Source: Anaerolineales bacterium (GTDB lineage: Bacteria > Chloroflexota > Anaerolineae > Anaerolineales > UBA11579). Taken from it: a stretch of 64,000 bases of DNA. How positions within the stretch are numbered: the stretch's first letter is position 1; every line of letters begins with the position of its first letter. The DNA is taken from assembly GCA_019637755.1 (NCBI GenBank), contig JAHBVC010000002.1, forward strand, positions 357,342 to 421,341, read 5' to 3'. The notes under the pieces are model-generated. The model did not search any database. It saw only the letters and a program-made list of their open reading frames with translations, and was not told the origin of the DNA. This document shows positions 41,962 to 51,217 of the stretch, in pieces. The position numbers and the translations under genes are program-made.

Positions 41962-44900
41962 CTAGGGGGTGGCGCTCGGCTCGGGTGTGGGGGTGATGCT
42001 GGGAGCGGGTGTGGGCGTGATCGTGGTCGTTGCCGAAGGCGTCAGCGTCTGCGTGGGGGTAGCGGTGGGCGTGGCCGTCGGCTCCGGCATATCGTTATAG
42101 ATCACCAGCTTGATCTCCGCCGAGGTGTTTTGGGTGCTGTACAGCGTGAGCCGCAGCGCAAGTGCGCCGCGCGGCAGCTCGGCCATCGGCAGGGTGTAGA
42201 TCGCCTGCTGCTGCGGGATCGGGCTGGTGCCCGAAGCAATGCCCTGCCAGTCCCCATCATCCGGCCGCTCGCCAGGCGCCCAATCCAACTCATAGTGATG
42301 GAAATTGGCGCTGGCATCGGCGCGCACCACAACCTGCACCTCATGCTGGCTGAAATGCTCGCCATCCTTGGGCAGGATCACATCCAGCAACGGGCGCGGA
42401 TCGCCCTCGCCGCAGCGGCGCTGCGGCGAGACGAACAGCGGCTCCTTGAAGCCGTGCGCCTCGGCCCAGGCGCGCCCCTGGCTGGTTTGGCTCAGCCACT
42501 TGATCGCCCAGGGGTCTTGTACATTCAAGCCGAGATATTCTTTGGTGAAACGATCCCCACACAGGCTGGAGGCGCGCAGCCCGGTCCAGGTGTCGGCCAG
42601 GATGTCTTGCCACAGGTCATGGTCGGCATCGGCGGGCGGCTGGTCGGCGGCGAAGAATTCGCGGCGCTGCTCATCACAATACTGTGAAGGCTCGGCGCCA
42701 CTCAGCGCGCAGATCACCTTCTCTTCGATGCCAGGTGGGCGCTCAAAGCCGCGCCCGTTGCCCGCCACCAGGAAGTTGACGGCCTGCTGCATGAACTCGG
42801 CCCAGATCGGCGCCGCGCCGCTGAGGCCGCTGGTGCCTTGCATGGCGGTGTTATCGGGGTTGCCCACCCATACGCCCACGGCCACATCCGGGGTGTAGCC
42901 CATGGTCCAGTTGTCGCGAAAATCGGTGGTGGTGCCGGTCTTGGCCGCGGCGGGGAACGGCAAGTTCAACACCGAGTTGGCGCCGAACATCGGAATGCGC
43001 GCCTGGTTATCGGAGAGGATCGAGCTGATCAGGAAGGCGTGCTCAGGGCGGATGAGTTGCTGGGTGCTGGGCTGGGGCGCTTCATAGATCAGCTCGCCGG
43101 AGTAATCGGTGATGCGCGTGATCGCCACCGGGGTCACTTGGCGCCCCTGGTTGGCAAATACGGCGAACGCAGTGGTGAGATCAAGCAGTTTGACTTCGCC
43201 GCCGCCCAAGGTGAGCGCCAAGCCGTATTGGTCACTCTGCAGATCGGTGATACCCAAACGATGGGCGAAGGCCACCAGGCCCTCTTCCTCGGGGGTTGCG
43301 GGGTCATCATAGATGCCGACGAAATCCAAGGCCTTGACGGCGGGCACGTTGTAGGAGTTGGCCAAGGCGCTGCGCACGGTGACCGGGCCGTGGAAGCGCT
43401 CATCATAGTTTTGCGGAATGTACGGCGGGCGCGGGTCGCTAGGCTGGCCTGAGGGCGGGAATTCTGATTCCACATCCCAGAGCAGCGTGGCGGGCGTCCA
43501 GCCTTTTTCGAAGGCGGCGACATAGGTGAGCGGCTTGATGGCAGAGCCGGGCTGGCGCGGCATCAACGCCATGTTGATCTGGCCATCGATGGCTTCGTTA
43601 TAAAAATCCGCCGAGCCGACCATGGCCAGAATGTACCCATCACTGGGGCGCAGCGCCACCAGTGCGCCGCTGCCCACCAGCTTGTCTTGCAGCGCGGCAA
43701 CATGCTCGCTGAGCGTGGCCTGCGCCATATCTTGTAGCTCCGGCAGCAGTGTGGTGTGCACGGTAAAGCCGGAGCGGTAAATGGTTTGCGGATCGTACTG
43801 CGCTTCAAGCAGCGAGCGAATGTACTGCACCCAATGCGGGTAGCGCATTTGCACGCCGGGCGGGTTGAAGGTGTACTCCAACATCGCCAGGCCGGCCGCG
43901 GCGGCCTCATCCAATGAGACGCACACGCGTTCGGGGCTGTTGCTGACGTAGATGCAGCCCGCTTCATCGCTGAGGGTATAGATGAGGCGCAGCACGGTTT
44001 GCTGGCGCCCCAAGGCGGCCTCGCGGTCTACATATACATCGTAGACCGAGGGCGCCTGCGGCAGGCCAGCGAGGAAGGACGCCTGCGCCAGGGTCAGTTC
44101 GCTGGCGCGCGTGCCGAAGTAGGTCTCGGCGGCGGCTTCCACGCCATAGGCCAGGTTGCCGAAGTAGATCTCGTTGAGGTACAGCTCCAGAATTTCGTCT
44201 TTGCTGTAGCGGCGCGTAATCTCGGCCGCCAGGATCGCCTCGCGCACCTTGCGCAAGTAGGTGCGCTGGGTCGCTTCTTCCGGCGAGAAGAGCAGCATGC
44301 GCGCCAATTGCTGCGTGATGGTGGAGGCGCCGGAGACGATCTCGCCATCGCTGCGGTTTTGGAAATAGGCGCGGGCGATCGACATCACATTAAAGCCGGG
44401 ATGGTTGTAAAACTCCTTGTCCTCAGTGGCGATGGTGGCGGCCAGCATGTAGGGGGAGATGTCTTCCAGCGGCACATAGGTACGCCGCCCGGCGTTGGGA
44501 TCCAGAATTTCGTAGAGCAGATTGCCATTGGCATCGAGGATGCGCGTGGTCTCAAATTGCGAGCCACGCGCGTGCAGATCGGCCACCGAGGGCAAGGTGG
44601 AGGCGATGGCGTAGTATTCGTAGAAGGCAAAGGCCAGCCCGGCCATCACCAGCAGGATGGCGGCGATGCCGCCGTACACTAGTACGCGCGGCAGGCAGCC
44701 CATGCGGCCCACGCGCTGCCACCAATGTTTGAGGCGTGCGCCCCAGCCTGCCCCACTGGGCAGCGGCTGGGTGGTCTCGGCGTTTTGGGGGCGGGTGGCG
44801 CGGCTGTGGCGGTAGGCCGCCCCAGTCACCCGCGTGGCCTCGGGGTCGCTCTCCGCTACGCGGCGCGGCAAGGGCATGCCGAATTCATCCATAGAGGGGC

Positions 44901-45171
44901 GCGGCCCGGCCGGGGTGTGGCCGAGCGGCGGCGGGGCCGGGTAGTCACCCGCCGGGATCAGCGGCTCACCGAACAGGGTGGGCGCTTCGTCGGGTGGCAG
45001 CGGGCTTTGCGGCTGGGTGTCGCTAGGCGTCGCGGCAACCGGTTGGCTGGGCTGGGTATCCCCCAGGCTGGGCTGCGGGTCGTGGGCGCCCGAAGCGGAG
45101 AGGCGCCGGAAACGGTCGCTGGCGCCCTCGCCATGCGGCGGCTGGGGCGCAGTGGGCGGGTTTTCCGGCAT
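41962..45171 (-). CDS. Class A penicillin-binding protein (PBP1a-type)
   Basis: 1069 aa, last gene of a MaoC-PBP pair. A ~155-residue Pro/Ser-rich cytoplasmic region is followed by one membrane helix (about 158-182). The GT51 transglycosylase domain (about 205-390) has ATEDKEFYNHPGF and GASTITQQLARMLLF; the transpeptidase domain (about 480-790) has SAIK, SYN and KTGTTTDF. A C-terminal extension (about 800-1069) carries an Ig-like segment and a Thr/Pro tail. It polymerises and cross-links peptidoglycan. Confidence 0.93.
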   Translation of the reverse strand: MPENPPTAPQPPHGEGASDRFRRLSASGAHDPQPSLGDTQPSQPVAATPSDTQPQSPLPPDEAPTLFGEPLIPAGDYPAPPPLGHTPAGPRPSMDEFGMPLPRRVAESDPEATRVTGAAYRHSRATRPQNAETTQPLPSGAGWGARLKHWWQRVGRMGCLPRVLVYGGIAAILLVMAGLAFAFYEYYAIASTLPSVADLHARGSQFETTRILDANGNLLYEILDPNAGRRTYVPLEDISPYMLAATIATEDKEFYNHPGFNVMSIARAYFQNRSDGEIVSGASTITQQLARMLLFSPEEATQRTYLRKVREAILAAEITRRYSKDEILELYLNEIYFGNLAYGVEAAAETYFGTRASELTLAQASFLAGLPQAPSVYDVYVDREAALGRQQTVLRLIYTLSDEAGCIYVSNSPERVCVSLDEAAAAGLAMLEYTFNPPGVQMRYPHWVQYIRSLLEAQYDPQTIYRSGFTVHTTLLPELQDMAQATLSEHVAALQDKLVGSGALVALRPSDGYILAMVGSADFYNEAIDGQINMALMPRQPGSAIKPLTYVAAFEKGWTPATLLWDVESEFPPSGQPSDPRPPYIPQNYDERFHGPVTVRSALANSYNVPAVKALDFVGIYDDPATPEEEGLVAFAHRLGITDLQSDQYGLALTLGGGEVKLLDLTTAFAVFANQGRQVTPVAITRITDYSGELIYEAPQPSTQQLIRPEHAFLISSILSDNQARIPMFGANSVLNLPFPAAAKTGTTTDFRDNWTMGYTPDVAVGVWVGNPDNTAMQGTSGLSGAAPIWAEFMQQAVNFLVAGNGRGFERPPGIEEKVICALSGAEPSQYCDEQRREFFAADQPPADADHDLWQDILADTWTGLRASSLCGDRFTKEYLGLNVQDPWAIKWLSQTSQGRAWAEAHGFKEPLFVSPQRRCGEGDPRPLLDVILPKDGEHFSQHEVQVVVRADASANFHHYELDWAPGERPDDGDWQGIASGTSPIPQQQAIYTLPMAELPRGALALRLTLYSTQNTSAEIKLVIYNDMPEPTATPTATPTQTLTPSATTTITPTPAPSITPTPEPSATP

Positions 45172-45176
45172 AGGCG

Positions 45177-45647
45177 CTAGTTGGGGCGGCTGAGGAACAG
45201 CGCCGTCCAGGTGCCTTTCATTAGAGTGTCCCCGGTCTGGTTCTTGAGCTCAAGCTGCAGCACGATCGAGCCGCCACCAATGCGCGGCAGCGCCTTGGTG
45301 CTGAGCACTTCGGTTTCCACGTGCACCGTATCGCCGATGTAGATCGGTTTGATGAACTTCCATTCGTTGATCTCGCGAAAGGCCATGATCGTGCCTTCCA
45401 TGATGCCGGTCTGTACGATCAAGCCCGAGGCAAACGACAGACCCAGCAAGCCATGCGCGACGCGCGCCCCAAACGGCGTTGTTTTGCTAAATTCGGCATC
45501 GACATGAATTTGGTTATAGTCACCCGTCAGCCCCGCGAACATGACGATATCGGTTTCGGTCACCGTGCGCCCGGCACTGGCCAGTTTGTGGCCAACCTGA
45601 AAATCTTCAAAATACATGCCTCGTTGGGCGCGCGTTTGCTCAGTCAT
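45177..45647 (-). CDS. MaoC-like dehydratase (hotdog fold)
   Basis: 156 aa. MaoC features: FEDFQVGHKLASAGRTVTET near the start, FAGLTGDYNQIHVDAEFSK with the Asp-x4-His hydratase dyad (DYNQIH), and VAHGLLGLSFASG. It hydrates enoyl-CoA-type substrates. AGAGGAG precedes the ATG. The PBP gene starts 5 nt after its stop. A promoter with TGCTAGAAT (-10 at 45689-45684, minus) lies upstream. Confidence 0.9.
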   Translation of the reverse strand: MTEQTRAQRGMYFEDFQVGHKLASAGRTVTETDIVMFAGLTGDYNQIHVDAEFSKTTPFGARVAHGLLGLSFASGLIVQTGIMEGTIMAFREINEWKFIKPIYIGDTVHVETEVLSTKALPRIGGGSIVLQLELKNQTGDTLMKGTWTALFLSRPN

Positions 45648-45778
45648 AGCTCTCCTCTGGCTGCAAATGAAAGGGATGGCGCGATTCTAGCATAGGGCGC
45701 AGCCAGCAGTGCCCCTGGGCATTTGTTAAACTAGGCATGTTAACTAAACGATTCTCTCCGTAATTTGTTTCCTACCCT

Positions 45779-46912
45779 ATGCGCATACGATCCTGGCTCC
45801 TTCTGCTTTTGCTGCTGGCAGCGTGCACCTACCCGGGCACGCCAGGCCAGCCTCCCACACCCACGCCGCAGCCCAGCGCCACGCCCGCGCCCACGGCGGC
45901 GCCGCGCCTGCTGCCGCAGGCGCTGTACTTCCTGAGCACGCGCGGCGAGGGCCTGCAAGCCATCTGGCGCCTGGATGCAGATGGCCGCACGCTGCAAGCG
46001 ATCACCGGCGGCGAGGCCAGTATCGACGAGTTTGACGTAGCCCCCAACGGGCAGCTCGTTTTCCGCATTGGCAACCGGATCTATTTGCATATTCAAGATG
46101 AGGCGCCGCGCCTGCTGGTGGATAACGCCAGCGCCGATGAAGACGCCGCTGATTTCGCCACCCAGCAAGCCGTGCGCAGCCCGCGCCTGGCGCCCAACGG
46201 CGCCACGCTGGCCTACGCCCAGGGCGGGCTGTGGCTGTTCGATCTGGCCAGCGGCAATGCCCTGCGCGTGCTGGAAAACCAAAGCGGCTCGGCGGGTGAG
46301 GGTGAGGATGCCCAGGTGGTGTACAGCCCGGTAGCCTGGGCGCCCTCTGGCTTGCAATTGCTGGTGGCGGTGGCCGGCCCGCAAGGTAGCGGGCTGGGCG
46401 TTTGGGATGCGAGCAGTCACCAGTTCACTCGTCTGGCCAGCGAGGGCAGCCTGTGCTGCCAGGCCAGTTGGGCGCCGGATAGCCGCAGTGTTTTGCTGGC
46501 CAGCCAACTGCTCGGCTTGATGGAGCCGGGCCTATGGCGCTTTGACACCACCACCGGGGAAGGGGTGGCCCTGGTGGAAACGCACAGCGGCGAAGCGTAC
46601 CCCTTCATCGCCTGGCCGCTACAACTGCCCAACGGCAACTTGCAATACTTCTACGCCAGCGCCGTCGAGCCACCGCAGACCGATCTGCCGCTGTATATGG
46701 TGCGTGCCGCGGCCGACGGCGTGGGGGCGCGCAGCCAGCTACGCGATGATGCCTTCACCATCCGCGAGGCGCTGTGGGCGGCCGATGGCAGCCTGGCGCT
46801 GGTGGTGCAGAACGCCACCGGCAGCGCCGGCCCGATCGTGCTGGCGGCCAGCGACGGCCAGCCCTTGCAAGTGCTGGTGGATTTTGGGCACGATCTGCGC
46901 TGGGGGCCGTAG
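45779..46912 (+). CDS. Beta-propeller (TolB/PD40-like) lipoprotein
   Basis: 377 aa. Lipobox LLLAAC (Cys about 18), Pro/Thr linker, and repeated propeller blades such as GLQAIWRLDADGRTLQAITGG, SPRLAPNGATLAYAQGGLW and ASWAPDSRSVLLASQ. Such proteins are surface-anchored scaffolds or sensors. It follows a 130-nt intergenic region and is the only gene in its transcript; no clear Shine-Dalgarno is seen before the ATG. Confidence 0.75.
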   Translation: MRIRSWLLLLLLLAACTYPGTPGQPPTPTPQPSATPAPTAAPRLLPQALYFLSTRGEGLQAIWRLDADGRTLQAITGGEASIDEFDVAPNGQLVFRIGNRIYLHIQDEAPRLLVDNASADEDAADFATQQAVRSPRLAPNGATLAYAQGGLWLFDLASGNALRVLENQSGSAGEGEDAQVVYSPVAWAPSGLQLLVAVAGPQGSGLGVWDASSHQFTRLASEGSLCCQASWAPDSRSVLLASQLLGLMEPGLWRFDTTTGEGVALVETHSGEAYPFIAWPLQLPNGNLQYFYASAVEPPQTDLPLYMVRAAADGVGARSQLRDDAFTIREALWAADGSLALVVQNATGSAGPIVLAASDGQPLQVLVDFGHDLRWGP

Positions 46913-46929
46913 TTAATCAGCTAGCCAGC

Positions 46930-46974
46930 TAGTCAAACCCAGTCGACTGGTCAGTTAGTCAAACCCAGTCGACT
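46930..46974 (+). repeat. 26-bp direct repeat with GTCGAC palindromes
   Basis: TAGTCAAACCCAGTCGACT occurs at 46930-46948 and 46956-46974. The following bases to 47045 are degenerate ACTAATC/GATTAGTC units. The spacer 46913-47042 contains no gene. Confidence 0.7.
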
Positions 46975-47042
46975 AATCAACTAATCGACTAACCAGACGA
47001 CAATCCGTTTCCGATTAGTCGATGTAGTGATTAACCGATTAA

Positions 47043-47564
47043 TCAGCCAATCTTCCGATAGCCACGATTGAAATACACCAGTGGCTGCTCGCCTGCGGCG
47101 CCTTGCGGCGCGCCGGCGGCCAACACCTCGCTGATAAAGATCGTGTGCGTGCCGGCATCATGGGTCACGGCCACGCGGCAATCAAAGTAGGCCAGTGCCT
47201 CTTGCAGCAGCGGGCTGCCCGTCTCCAACGTAAAAGTCGCTACATCGGCGAAGCGGTCTTGCTGCTCGCTCTCACGGCCGGCAAAGCGGTTGGAGAGCTC
47301 CTGCTGGCTGGCCCTGAGCAGGCTGACGCCAAAGCGCCCCACCTGGCTGACCAGTTCGTGCGTGCGGGTGACCTTTTCCAGCGAGATGGATACCAAGGGC
47401 GGCTCGAGTGACAGGGAGGTGAAGGAGTTCACCGTCATACCGTGGCGGCGGCCCTGGTGTGCGGCGGAAACAATGGTTACGCCCGTGGTCCAAAAGCGCA
47501 GCACTTCGCGCAGTTGAGCCGCATCGGGGCGAAAGATGGCCTCGGGTTGCGTCTGTTGTTGCAT
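47043..47564 (-). CDS. Flavin reductase-like FMN-binding protein
   Basis: 173 aa. Split-barrel flavin reductase features: LRFWTTGVTIVSAAHQG, GMTVNSFTSLSLEPPLVSISL (FMN binding), FGVSLLRASQQELSNRFAG and YFDCRVAVTHDAGTHTIFIGxV-type end. It likely reduces FMN with NAD(P)H or supplies reduced flavin to an oxygenase. A minus-strand TACAAT (47576-47571) ends 6 nt before the ATG. Confidence 0.88.
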   Translation of the reverse strand: MQQQTQPEAIFRPDAAQLREVLRFWTTGVTIVSAAHQGRRHGMTVNSFTSLSLEPPLVSISLEKVTRTHELVSQVGRFGVSLLRASQQELSNRFAGRESEQQDRFADVATFTLETGSPLLQEALAYFDCRVAVTHDAGTHTIFISEVLAAGAPQGAAGEQPLVYFNRGYRKIG

Positions 47565-47570
47565 GCAGGC

Positions 47571-47576
47571 ATTGTA
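47571..47576 (-). promoter_or_regulatory. -10 box, leaderless-type
   Basis: TACAAT on the minus strand, 6 nt before ATG 47564. Confidence 0.45.
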
Positions 47577-47657
47577 ACCCTGCGGGTTCGGCGTCTGGGT
47601 TGCAATTCACATGCCAGCGCCAAAATCCTATTGGAGACGCACGCGTTTCGGGGTAGC

Positions 47658-48467
47658 ATGGATTTCGTTATGGTGACGCAAGAGCCCACCCCCGAAGCGC
47701 CGCGGCGCAGCCCGCAGCGCGTGCGCCGCGCCAGCATGAACGTGCTGGGCCAGCTCAGCAGCATTCTGGCGGTGAGTGCCATCCTGGCAACCCTGTTCAC
47801 CGCCTTTACCCCGCTAGGCCTGCTGCCGGCCGGGCTGAGCGAATGGTTCAGCGCGCAGCTCAGCGGCAACTCAGGCGCCGCCAGCAACTTCCCCACGCCC
47901 ACACCGCGGCCGCGCCCGGTGGTGGGCATCGTGGCCGGACACTGGGGCTCCGATTCAGGCGCGGTGTGCTCCGACGGCCTGACCGAAGTTGAAGTCAATT
48001 TGGATATTGCCACGCGCGCGGCGCAGAAGCTTACCGATGCCGGCTTTGACGTTGACCTGCTGCAGGAATTTGACGACAAGTTAGAAGGCTATCAGGCGCT
48101 GGTGCTGGTTTCGCTGCATGCGGATACCTGCGAATATATTGACGATAACGCCACCGGGTTTAAAGTGGCAGCCTCGCTCACCAGCGACCAGGCCAAGACG
48201 CAACGCCTGGTGGCCTGCCTGAGCAATCGCTACCAGCAAGCCACCGGGCTGCGCTACCACTTGGGCAGCGTTACCGCGCATATGAGCAATTACCACACCT
48301 TCAATGAGATCCACCACGAGACCACGGCCGCCATTATCGAAACCGGTTTCCTCAATCTCGACCGGCAAGTGCTTACGCAAAACTCAGATGTGGTCGCCGA
48401 AGGTGTAGCGCAAGGCGTTCTGTGCTACATCTATAACGAAAGCGCCGTCTCCCCGGAGGGCAACTAA
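47658..48467 (+). CDS. N-acetylmuramoyl-L-alanine amidase (Amidase_3)
   Basis: About 269 aa from ATG 47658; ATG 47670 is 10 nt after TAGCAT and is an equally good start. One membrane helix (about 35-60), a short linker and an Amidase_3 domain (about 90-260) with zinc ligands in VAGHWGSDSGA (His), LTEVEVN (Glu), SLHADTC (His) and the catalytic Glu in IIETGFLN. It cleaves the amide between MurNAc and the stem peptide in the wall. Its stop overlaps the next start (TAATG). Confidence 0.88.
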   Translation: MDFVMVTQEPTPEAPRRSPQRVRRASMNVLGQLSSILAVSAILATLFTAFTPLGLLPAGLSEWFSAQLSGNSGAASNFPTPTPRPRPVVGIVAGHWGSDSGAVCSDGLTEVEVNLDIATRAAQKLTDAGFDVDLLQEFDDKLEGYQALVLVSLHADTCEYIDDNATGFKVAASLTSDQAKTQRLVACLSNRYQQATGLRYHLGSVTAHMSNYHTFNEIHHETTAAIIETGFLNLDRQVLTQNSDVVAEGVAQGVLCYIYNESAVSPEGN

Positions 48468-49474
48468 TGGCCGCGGCCGCCTGGCACGCCCTGTGCGTGG
48501 AGGCGCGCGCCGCCCTGGCCGCCGGACGCAAGGCGGAAGCGCGCCGCATGGCGCGCCGCGCCGCCGCGCTGGCCCCGCAGCAAGAGGAGCCCTGGCTGCT
48601 GCTGGCGGCGATGGCCACGCCGGCCGCCAGCCTGGGCTATCTGCAGGAAGCGCTGCGCATCAACCCGCGCTCCACGCGGGCGCGCAAAGCACTGCAGTGG
48701 GCACACACGCGTAGCGCCGCAGCACCCGCCGCGGCGGCCGCGCCGCCCGCCGGGCGCCCGCGTACCTGGCTGCTGCTGGCCTGCGGCGCAGTGCTGATGG
48801 CGCTCGCCCTGTTCGCCTGGCTGCAGCCGCCCGGCCTGGGTGATGGGCTACGCTTTGTGGGCGCCGCGGCGGCACAAGGGTTGGATAGCTTGCTGGCCAG
48901 CCCTACGGCCACCAGCAGCCCCACCGCTACCAGCAGCCCCACGGCCAGTGCTACCTTCACCGCCAGTGCCACATTCACTGCCAGCGCCACGCTGACGCCC
49001 TCGGCCACCTCCACGCCCACGCCCACGGCAACGCCCAGCCCCACGGCCACCGCCACACTGGGGGCAGATACCAGCCAATTGGAAAAGCACTTTGTGGAGC
49101 TGCCCAGTGGCATCGGCGTCAACGAGCGCTGGATCGACGTCAACCTGAGCGACCAGACGCTGGAAGCGTACGAAGGCAGCCTGCTGGTCAACCGCTTTGT
49201 GATCTCCAGCGGGCGGCCGGCCACGCCCACCGTCACCGGCACCTTCAAGATATGGATCAAGGTGCGCATGCAGGATATGTCTGGCCCGGGCTATTACATC
49301 CGCGATGTGCCCTGGGTGATGTACTTCCAGGGCGACTATGGCATTCACGGCACCTGGTGGCACAACAACTTCGGCACGCCGATGAGCGCCGGCTGCGTCA
49401 ATATGTCGATCGACGATGCACGTTGGATGTACAGCTGGGCCAGCGTGGGCACCGTAGTGCGCGTACATTATTAA
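48467..49474 (+). CDS. L,D-transpeptidase (YkuD) with TPR-like N-terminus
   Basis: 335 aa. Cytoplasmic TPR-like helices (about 1-80), one membrane helix (about 100-120), a low-complexity Thr/Ser/Pro stalk (about 145-205) and a C-terminal YkuD domain (about 215-333). The domain has HGTWWHNNFGTPMSAGCVNM, i.e. the HGT and SxGCxNM active site with nucleophilic Cys. It forms 3-3 cross-links or attaches proteins to the wall. Cotranscribed with the amidase. Confidence 0.92.
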   Translation: MAAAAWHALCVEARAALAAGRKAEARRMARRAAALAPQQEEPWLLLAAMATPAASLGYLQEALRINPRSTRARKALQWAHTRSAAAPAAAAAPPAGRPRTWLLLACGAVLMALALFAWLQPPGLGDGLRFVGAAAAQGLDSLLASPTATSSPTATSSPTASATFTASATFTASATLTPSATSTPTPTATPSPTATATLGADTSQLEKHFVELPSGIGVNERWIDVNLSDQTLEAYEGSLLVNRFVISSGRPATPTVTGTFKIWIKVRMQDMSGPGYYIRDVPWVMYFQGDYGIHGTWWHNNFGTPMSAGCVNMSIDDARWMYSWASVGTVVRVHY

Positions 49475-49502
49475 TGCTTATATCGCGCTAACACTGCGCG
49501 GG

Positions 49503-49508
49503 TAGGAT
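49503..49508 (+). promoter_or_regulatory. -10 box, leaderless-type
   Basis: TAGGAT ending 6 nt before ATG 49515. Confidence 0.45.
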
Positions 49509-49514
49509 TAGAGC

Positions 49515-49940
49515 ATGTCCAAACACGCACTGTTCAGCGGCTTGGTGGTGGATGAGCACGACCAGGCGGTGACCGATACCCTGGTGGGCGAAGAAGCCTT
49601 CTATGTGATCAACGACCAGGGGTTTATGCACCATGTGCCCAGCGAAGCGATCGACCGGCACGTGCTGCAGCAAATGGCCGGCATGCTCAGCGGGCACGAA
49701 GAAGAGCTCAGCAAGCAAGCGGCGCAGATGATGGGCCAGGACGATATTTTCACCCAGGCCGCTATTTTGAATCAGCTAAAGAATGTGGATGAGCAATTTG
49801 ACCAGGTGTTGGCCCAAGGGCTCCCTGAGGCCAGCCGCACCTACCTGGGGATGAGCGGTTTCAAAATCCGCGTCAACCACCGTGGCGAAGTGCTGGAGGT
49901 GCTCCAGCCTGGCCAAATTGCTCCCGAAGACGAAGAGTAA
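49515..49940 (+). CDS. Hypothetical acidic protein, 141 aa
   Basis: 141 aa, acidic and probably cytosolic. N-terminal beta region (LVVDEHDQAVTDTLVG, YVINDQGFMHHVPSE), then a long helix (about 50-115) and a C-terminal strand pair (FKIRVNHRGEVLEV). Likely a conserved lineage-specific protein, family not recognised. Its start fits the leaderless pattern. It ends 2 nt before the convergent small membrane gene. Confidence 0.6.
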   Translation: MSKHALFSGLVVDEHDQAVTDTLVGEEAFYVINDQGFMHHVPSEAIDRHVLQQMAGMLSGHEEELSKQAAQMMGQDDIFTQAAILNQLKNVDEQFDQVLAQGLPEASRTYLGMSGFKIRVNHRGEVLEVLQPGQIAPEDEE

Positions 49941-49942
49941 GT

Positions 49943-50224
49943 TTACGGCAGGCGGATAATGAACTGGTAGCCGAACCACGCCGCCGGGATCGCCGCCAGC
50001 CAGGGCAAGACATCGCGGGCGATGCTCAGCCCATCCTGGGCGATCTGCGGCAGGGCTACCTGGAAGTACTCCAACCCATAGGCGGCACCGCTAAACAGGC
50101 CGAAGACGACGGCCCACACCACCCCAGCGATGGCGCCAGCGGCGAAGAGACTCACGAATACGTCAGTGGCCTGCAGGCCACCCTCGGATGAGTGGCTTTC
50201 TCCAACAGTCATGCAATCCTCCAA
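49943..50224 (-). CDS. Small membrane protein, 93 aa
   Basis: 93 aa. Two hydrophobic helices, about 22-48 (VFVSLFAAGAIAGVVWAVVFGLF) and about 70-90, separated by an Ala/Tyr-rich loop. GGAGG precedes the ATG and a minus-strand TATAAT is at 50247-50242. No family recognised. It is divergent from rpmH. Confidence 0.55.
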   Translation of the reverse strand: MEDCMTVGESHSSEGGLQATDVFVSLFAAGAIAGVVWAVVFGLFSGAAYGLEYFQVALPQIAQDGLSIARDVLPWLAAIPAAWFGYQFIIRLP

Positions 50225-50288
50225 AAAATGAACGTAGGGGCATTATAGTGCAAACTGTAACCTATGCAACTTTGCCGCAAAGTACGGG

Positions 50289-50294
50289 TATAAT
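50289..50294 (+). promoter_or_regulatory. -10 box of the rpmH operon
   Basis: TATAAT, 41 nt before the rpmH ATG; -35 not clear. Confidence 0.55.
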
Positions 50295-50335
50295 CTGCCC
50301 TCGTTACTAGACTGAATTAAACGCAAGGAAAGAAG

Positions 50336-50512
50336 ATGCCCAAGAGAACCTATCAGCCCAAGAAGCGCCGCCGCGTGCGCGTGCACGGCTTTCGCAAGCG
50401 TATGTCCAGCGCCTCCGGGCAGGATGTGCTGAAGCGCCGCCGCCTGAAGGGCCGCAAGAAATTGACGGTGAAGGCCAACAACCACGTCAAAAAGGTAGAC
50501 TGGAACGCCTGA
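50336..50512 (+). CDS. rpmH: 50S ribosomal protein L34 (bL34)
   Basis: 58 aa, highly basic: [20 protein letters not shown] followed by [20 protein letters not shown] and KKLT. This is the usual N-terminus of bL34; the C-terminal tail is longer than the common 44-47 residues ([12 protein letters not shown]). AAGGAAAG precedes the ATG. It heads the conserved rpmH-rnpA-yidD-yidC-jag cluster. Confidence 0.95.
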   Translation: MPKRTYQPKKRRRVRVHGFRKRMSSASGQDVLKRRRLKGRKKLTVKANNHVKKVDWNA

Positions 50513-50565
50513 GCGCGTGGCTTAACGCCCACGCCTCGATGGCGAGAGCAGGCCTTTGATTATCG

Positions 50566-50898
50566 GTGAAGCGAGGATTTCGCCTCCGCAAACCAGCCGA
50601 ATTCAAACGGGTGCGGCGACTGGGAAAGTCATACCCGCACCCGTTTGTTGTGCTTGTGGTGCTGGCCAGCCCCCTGCCGCAGGTGCGCGTGGGCGTGATG
50701 GCCGGGCGCCGCGTGGGCGGCGCCGTGCAGCGTAACCGCGCCAAGCGCGTGCTGCGCGCCGCCATCCAGCCCTTGCTGGGCGCCCTGGCGCCCGGATATG
50801 ATGTGATCTTGATCGCCCGCCCGGGCGTCTTGGCCGCCAACAGCCGCGAGGCGCAGGCGGTGTTGCAGCGCCAACTGCAACGCGCGAAACTATTATGA
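50566..50898 (+). CDS. rnpA: Ribonuclease P protein component
   Basis: 110 aa from a GTG start. RnpA motifs: [43 protein letters not shown] and the final helix. It is the protein subunit that aids RNase P RNA in tRNA 5' maturation. Its stop overlaps the yidD start (ATGA). Confidence 0.93.
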   Translation: MKRGFRLRKPAEFKRVRRLGKSYPHPFVVLVVLASPLPQVRVGVMAGRRVGGAVQRNRAKRVLRAAIQPLLGALAPGYDVILIARPGVLAANSREAQAVLQRQLQRAKLL

Positions 50899-51206
50899 AT
50901 ATGGATGCAACCCACACCCACAGCCATGCCGAAATTCACGAACAGCCCGATCCGGCGCTGCGTGAGTTGCCGCGCACTCTGGCCAACCTGCCGCGCTTTC
51001 TGCTGCTGATCCCCATCCGCATCTATCAGGCCACCTGGTCGCGCACTCTGCCGCCCAACACCTGCCGCTTTTATCCCACCTGTTCGCACTACACCTATCA
51101 GGCGATCTACAAATACGGCGCGGCCAAAGGCGGCCTGCTGGGCTTCAACCGCATTCTGCGTTGCAACCCATTCAATAAATCCACCGGTTTCGACCCGGTG
51201 CCATAA
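50895..51206 (+). CDS. yidD: Membrane protein insertion efficiency factor YidD
   Basis: 103 aa. YidD core from about residue 30: [44 protein letters not shown] with three conserved Cys. A 25-residue His/Pro-rich extension precedes it. It assists YidC-mediated membrane insertion. Confidence 0.93.
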   Translation: MNMDATHTHSHAEIHEQPDPALRELPRTLANLPRFLLLIPIRIYQATWSRTLPPNTCRFYPTCSHYTYQAIYKYGAAKGGLLGFNRILRCNPFNKSTGFDPVP

Positions 51207-51217
51207 ACGGAAGAGGC

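Noticed and set aside
50225-50335. Replication origin beside rpmH
   Set aside because: No DnaA-box cluster (TTATCCACA) and no dnaA gene were seen, although the rpmH-rnpA-yidC cluster often lies near oriC.
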